Shown piece by piece: positions 31,271-33,208 of a stretch of DNA of 33,208 nucleotides; position 1 is the first letter of the stretch, and every line of letters begins with the position of its first letter. Below the pieces are notes generated by a model. That model had not been told where the DNA came from, made no database searches, and worked only from the letters and a program-made list of their open reading frames with translations. The stretch lies in the NCBI GenBank assembly GCA_035293845.1, contig DATGMB010000151.1, positions 1-33,208 on the forward strand, read 5' to 3'. Made by a program: the position numbers and the translations under genes. This stretch comes from DATGMB01 sp035293845 (GTDB lineage: Bacteria; Acidobacteriota; Terriglobia; Bryobacterales; Bryobacteraceae).

Positions 31271-31868
31271 CTCCCTTGCGTTTGAAGTAGCGCGTCAGTT
31301 TCTCGCGCAATTGCAGCCTCGCCCGGAGCAGCCGGCTCTTCACCGCCGGGATGGAAAGACCCAGGGCTTCGGCCGTCTCCTCGGTAGACAACTCGTCGAT
31401 GTCGCGCAGCACAAACACCGACCGGTATGGCGCGTCCAGGCTCTGAATGGCCCGATCGAGGATCGCTCCGAGTTCTTCACGGGAGAACTGCTGCTCGGGA
31501 TTTTCGTCCCAGGCCGCGATCTCCCGAACCACGGTGTCTTCACCGGTATCGATCTGTTCATCGAGCGACACCGATTTGTCCGTCTTCCGGCGGCGCAGCT
31601 TCATGAGCGCCTGGTTCACGGCAATCCGCACAATCCAGGTGTAAAACTTCGAGTCCCCCTTGAACTGGTCAAGGTGCTCGTAGGCCTTCATGAAGGTTTC
31701 TTGCAGCACGTCTTCGGCATCTTCGCGGTTATTCGTGATGTGCTGCGCCAGACGAAAGATTTTCCCCTCGTAGCGCCGCACCAGTTCCGCGAAGGCGCGC
31801 CGGTCCCCTTGGCGCGATTGCGCAAGGAGAACGGTCTCGTCGGTTCCGCTCTGGCTGGTTACGGGCAT
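31248..31868 (-). CDS. ECF-type RNA polymerase sigma factor
   Basis: 206 residues with sigma region 2 (DRRAFAELVRRYEGKIFRLAQHI, then DAEDVLQETFMKAYEHL and FYTWIVRIAVNQALMKLRRR) and region 4 (LDAPYRSVFVLRDIDELSTEETAEALGLSI, helix-turn-helix ending VKSRLLRARLQLREKL). ATG 31868 is the first possible start because the codon just before it is TGA in frame. No good Shine-Dalgarno is at the right distance; the nearest purine-rich site, AAGGGAG, lies about 22 bases upstream, next to a different ATG. It is divergent from thrS. Targets unknown; autoregulation is usual for this class. Confidence 0.93.
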   Translation of the reverse strand: MPVTSQSGTDETVLLAQSRQGDRRAFAELVRRYEGKIFRLAQHITNNREDAEDVLQETFMKAYEHLDQFKGDSKFYTWIVRIAVNQALMKLRRRKTDKSVSLDEQIDTGEDTVVREIAAWDENPEQQFSREELGAILDRAIQSLDAPYRSVFVLRDIDELSTEETAEALGLSIPAVKSRLLRARLQLREKLTRYFKRKGDDAFAYL

Positions 31869-31885
31869 TCAGGTGTTGATTCCAT
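31859..31885 (-). CDS. Possible 8-codon leader overlapping the sigma-factor start
   Basis: ATG at 31885 follows AAGGGAG at a good distance and encodes MESTPECP, then TAA at 31859-31861. The stop falls 7-9 bases after the A of the sigma ATG (31868), in another frame. Ribosomes ending here could restart on the sigma gene, which itself has a poor ribosome site. Purely a sequence-based proposal; a chance ORF is possible. Confidence 0.3.
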   Translation of the reverse strand: MESTPECP

Positions 31886-31897
31886 GATACTCCCTTT

Positions 31898-31924
31898 GAC
31901 GCAGTGACACAGAGACGCTGAGAA
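31898..31924. repeat. Degenerate 'GACRCAGAGAC' repeat remnant
   Basis: The stretch gacgcagtgacacagagac followed by gctgagaa has the look of the short CACAGAGAC-type tandem repeats scattered between genes in several environmental bacteria. Only two or three degraded units are present. A 7-bp inverted repeat (acgctga 31915-31921 with tcagcgt 31949-31955) overlaps it. Function unknown. Confidence 0.3.
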
Positions 31925-31991
31925 TCCCTTCTGCTGTTCCTCTACATTTCAGCGTGTCTACTGCGCTTTTTGCTAACCTAAATTTTCTAGT

Positions 31992-33208
31992 ATGAGCAAC
32001 ATCCAGATCACTCTGCCGGACGGCAGCCGGCAATCCGTCCCGTCCGGGACCCCGCCCATCGAGATCGCGAAATCGATCAGCCCGCGGCTCGCGGATGCCG
32101 CCATAGTCGCCAAGGTCAACGGCGAGTTGTTCGATCTCACGCGCCCGATCGAGCAGGATGCGACGCTGCAAATTCTGACCACCCGCGATCCGGAAGCGCT
32201 CGAAGTTTACCGCCACTCGACCGCGCATCTGCTGGCCGCGGCCGTGCTCGAACTGTACCCCGAGACCAAGCTCGGCATCGGCCCGCCGATCGAATCGGGC
32301 TTTTACTACGATTTCGACCGCGCCACTCCGTTTACCCCGGAAGACCTGGAGAAGATCGAAAAGAAAATGTGGGAGATCCAGCAGCGCCATCTCCCCTACG
32401 AGCGCGTCTACACTCCCAAACAGGAGGGCCTGCGCAAATACGCCGACGCCTGGATGAAGTGCGAGCTGATCTCCGAACGCGCCGGCGACGTTTTCAGCGA
32501 GTACACCCTGGGTCCTCATTTCATCGATTTTTGCCGGGGCCCGCACGTGCCCAACACCTCCAAGATTAAAGCTTTCAAGCTGCTCTCGATCGCCGGCGCC
32601 TACTGGAAGGGCGACGCCAAAAACAAGCAATTGCAACGCATCTACGGCACCGCTTTTTTCACCCAGAAGGACCTCGAAGATTACCTCAACCGGCTGGAAG
32701 AGGCCAAAAAGCGCGACCACCGCAAGCTCGGCAAAGAGCTGGAGCTGTTCACGGTGAACGAAACCGTCGGCGCCGGCCTGCCGCTGTGGCTGCCGAAGGG
32801 CGCGACGGTCCGCCGGCTGCTCGAAGAATACATCCTCGAAAAGGAGCGGCACGCCGGCTACCAGCACGTCTACACGCCGGACCTGGCCAAGGTCGAGCTT
32901 TACGAGCGCTCCGGCCACTGGGCGCACTACAAAGACGATATGTTCCCGCCCATGGACCTCGAAACCGAGCAGATGGTCCTGCGGCCCATGAATTGTCCGC
33001 ATCACATCCTGATCTACGAATCCAAGCAGCGCAGCTACCGCGACCTTCCGGTGCGCATCGCCGAGCTCGGCACCATGTACCGCTACGAGCGCTCCGGCGT
33101 GCTGAGCGGCCTGAGCCGCGTCCGCTGCATGACGCTCAACGATGCCCACATTTTCTGCACTCCGGACCAGATCAAGGAAGAGTTCACGGGCGTGATGCGG
33201 CTGGTCGA
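31992..33208 (+). CDS. thrS: Threonyl-tRNA synthetase (3' end outside window)
   Basis: Charges tRNA-Thr with threonine. The open frame runs from ATG 31992 to the window edge (405 codons; about 640 expected). Visible: TGS domain (residues 1-62, IQITLPDGSRQSV), editing domain with the HxxxH pair His75/His79 (RHSTAHLL) and CRGPH at 181-185, then the class II catalytic core with LGKELELFTVNE, LPLWLPKGATVR, NCPHH at 334-338 (Cys335 is the expected zinc ligand) and motif 2 RYERSGVLSGLSRVR. Nothing is missing in the part seen. The anticodon-binding domain lies beyond the window. The 123 bp to the divergent sigma gene should carry its promoter; I see no T-box or clear operator. Confidence 0.96.
   Translation, partial: MSNIQITLPDGSRQSVPSGTPPIEIAKSISPRLADAAIVAKVNGELFDLTRPIEQDATLQILTTRDPEALEVYRHSTAHLLAAAVLELYPETKLGIGPPIESGFYYDFDRATPFTPEDLEKIEKKMWEIQQRHLPYERVYTPKQEGLRKYADAWMKCELISERAGDVFSEYTLGPHFIDFCRGPHVPNTSKIKAFKLLSIAGAYWKGDAKNKQLQRIYGTAFFTQKDLEDYLNRLEEAKKRDHRKLGKELELFTVNETVGAGLPLWLPKGATVRRLLEEYILEKERHAGYQHVYTPDLAKVELYERSGHWAHYKDDMFPPMDLETEQMVLRPMNCPHHILIYESKQRSYRDLPVRIAELGTMYRYERSGVLSGLSRVRCMTLNDAHIFCTPDQIKEEFTGVMRLV

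Noticed and set aside
1..33208. CRISPR arrays, tRNA or rRNA genes, insertion sequences, prophage
   Set aside because: No regularly spaced direct repeats, cloverleaf-like segments, transposase or phage motifs were seen by eye; a tRNAscan/ISfinder run could still find something short.

Overview
The window is high-G+C bacterial chromosomal DNA with dense protein coding, no rRNA or tRNA gene, no insertion sequence and no CRISPR array that I can see. The best guess for the source is an Acidobacteriota member near Bryobacterales/'Solibacter'. The main evidence is the secreted protein at 29019-30965, whose C-terminal half has the 'VVNSASY...GQNLGP' layout of the TIGR03437 domain that is greatly expanded in that lineage. 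Supporting signs are the tandem acidobacterial-type aldo/keto reductases, a Tat-exported GatA-like amidase, a bshA gene and REP-like intergenic palindromes. The assignment is an inference from gene content.

Layout, left to right. (1) 2-1429: glutamine synthetase, possibly missing its extreme 5' end, followed by a perfect 20-bp palindrome. (2) 1550-7607, + strand: an alpha-glucan/trehalose operon of glgX, treZ and an archaeal-type glycogen debranching enzyme, with no treY. (3) 7620-12117, - strand: two exported proteins. One has an N-terminal beta module plus HEAT-like superhelix that resembles the N-terminal half of eukaryotic large lipid-transfer proteins (vitellogenin, MTP); the other is a 904-residue beta-rich partner. 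This pair is my best candidate for an undescribed system. (4) 12380-15438, + strand: two tandem aldo/keto reductases and a YqjM/NamA-type old yellow enzyme. (5) 15468-20926, - strand: an exported Cys-phosphatase, an RND efflux permease and its adaptor (ATGA overlap), and a small exported protein. (6) 20991-22790, + strand: the Tat-exported amidase.

(7) 22808-26609, - strand: a tightly coupled operon of an exported methyltransferase, a NarL/DesK-type histidine kinase, a beta-propeller lipoprotein and bshA (first enzyme of bacillithiol synthesis), with two ATGA junctions and a strong G-run array at one of them. The upstream region holds three DnaA-box-like 9-mers. (8) 26901-28935, - strand: an orotate-PRTase-like protein and a polyprenyl-phosphate sugar transferase that starts exopolysaccharide synthesis. 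(9) 29019-30965, + strand: the TIGR03437 secreted protein. (10) 31022-31868, - strand: an ECF sigma factor and its zinc-finger anti-sigma factor, with overlapping reading frames and a possible 8-codon leader. (11) 31992 to the window end, + strand: threonyl-tRNA synthetase, truncated by the window edge.

Functional themes are storage carbohydrate and trehalose metabolism, envelope and efflux, redox (OYE, AKR, bacillithiol), exopolysaccharide initiation and secreted beta-rich proteins. All names rest on reading motifs by eye; no database search was run.
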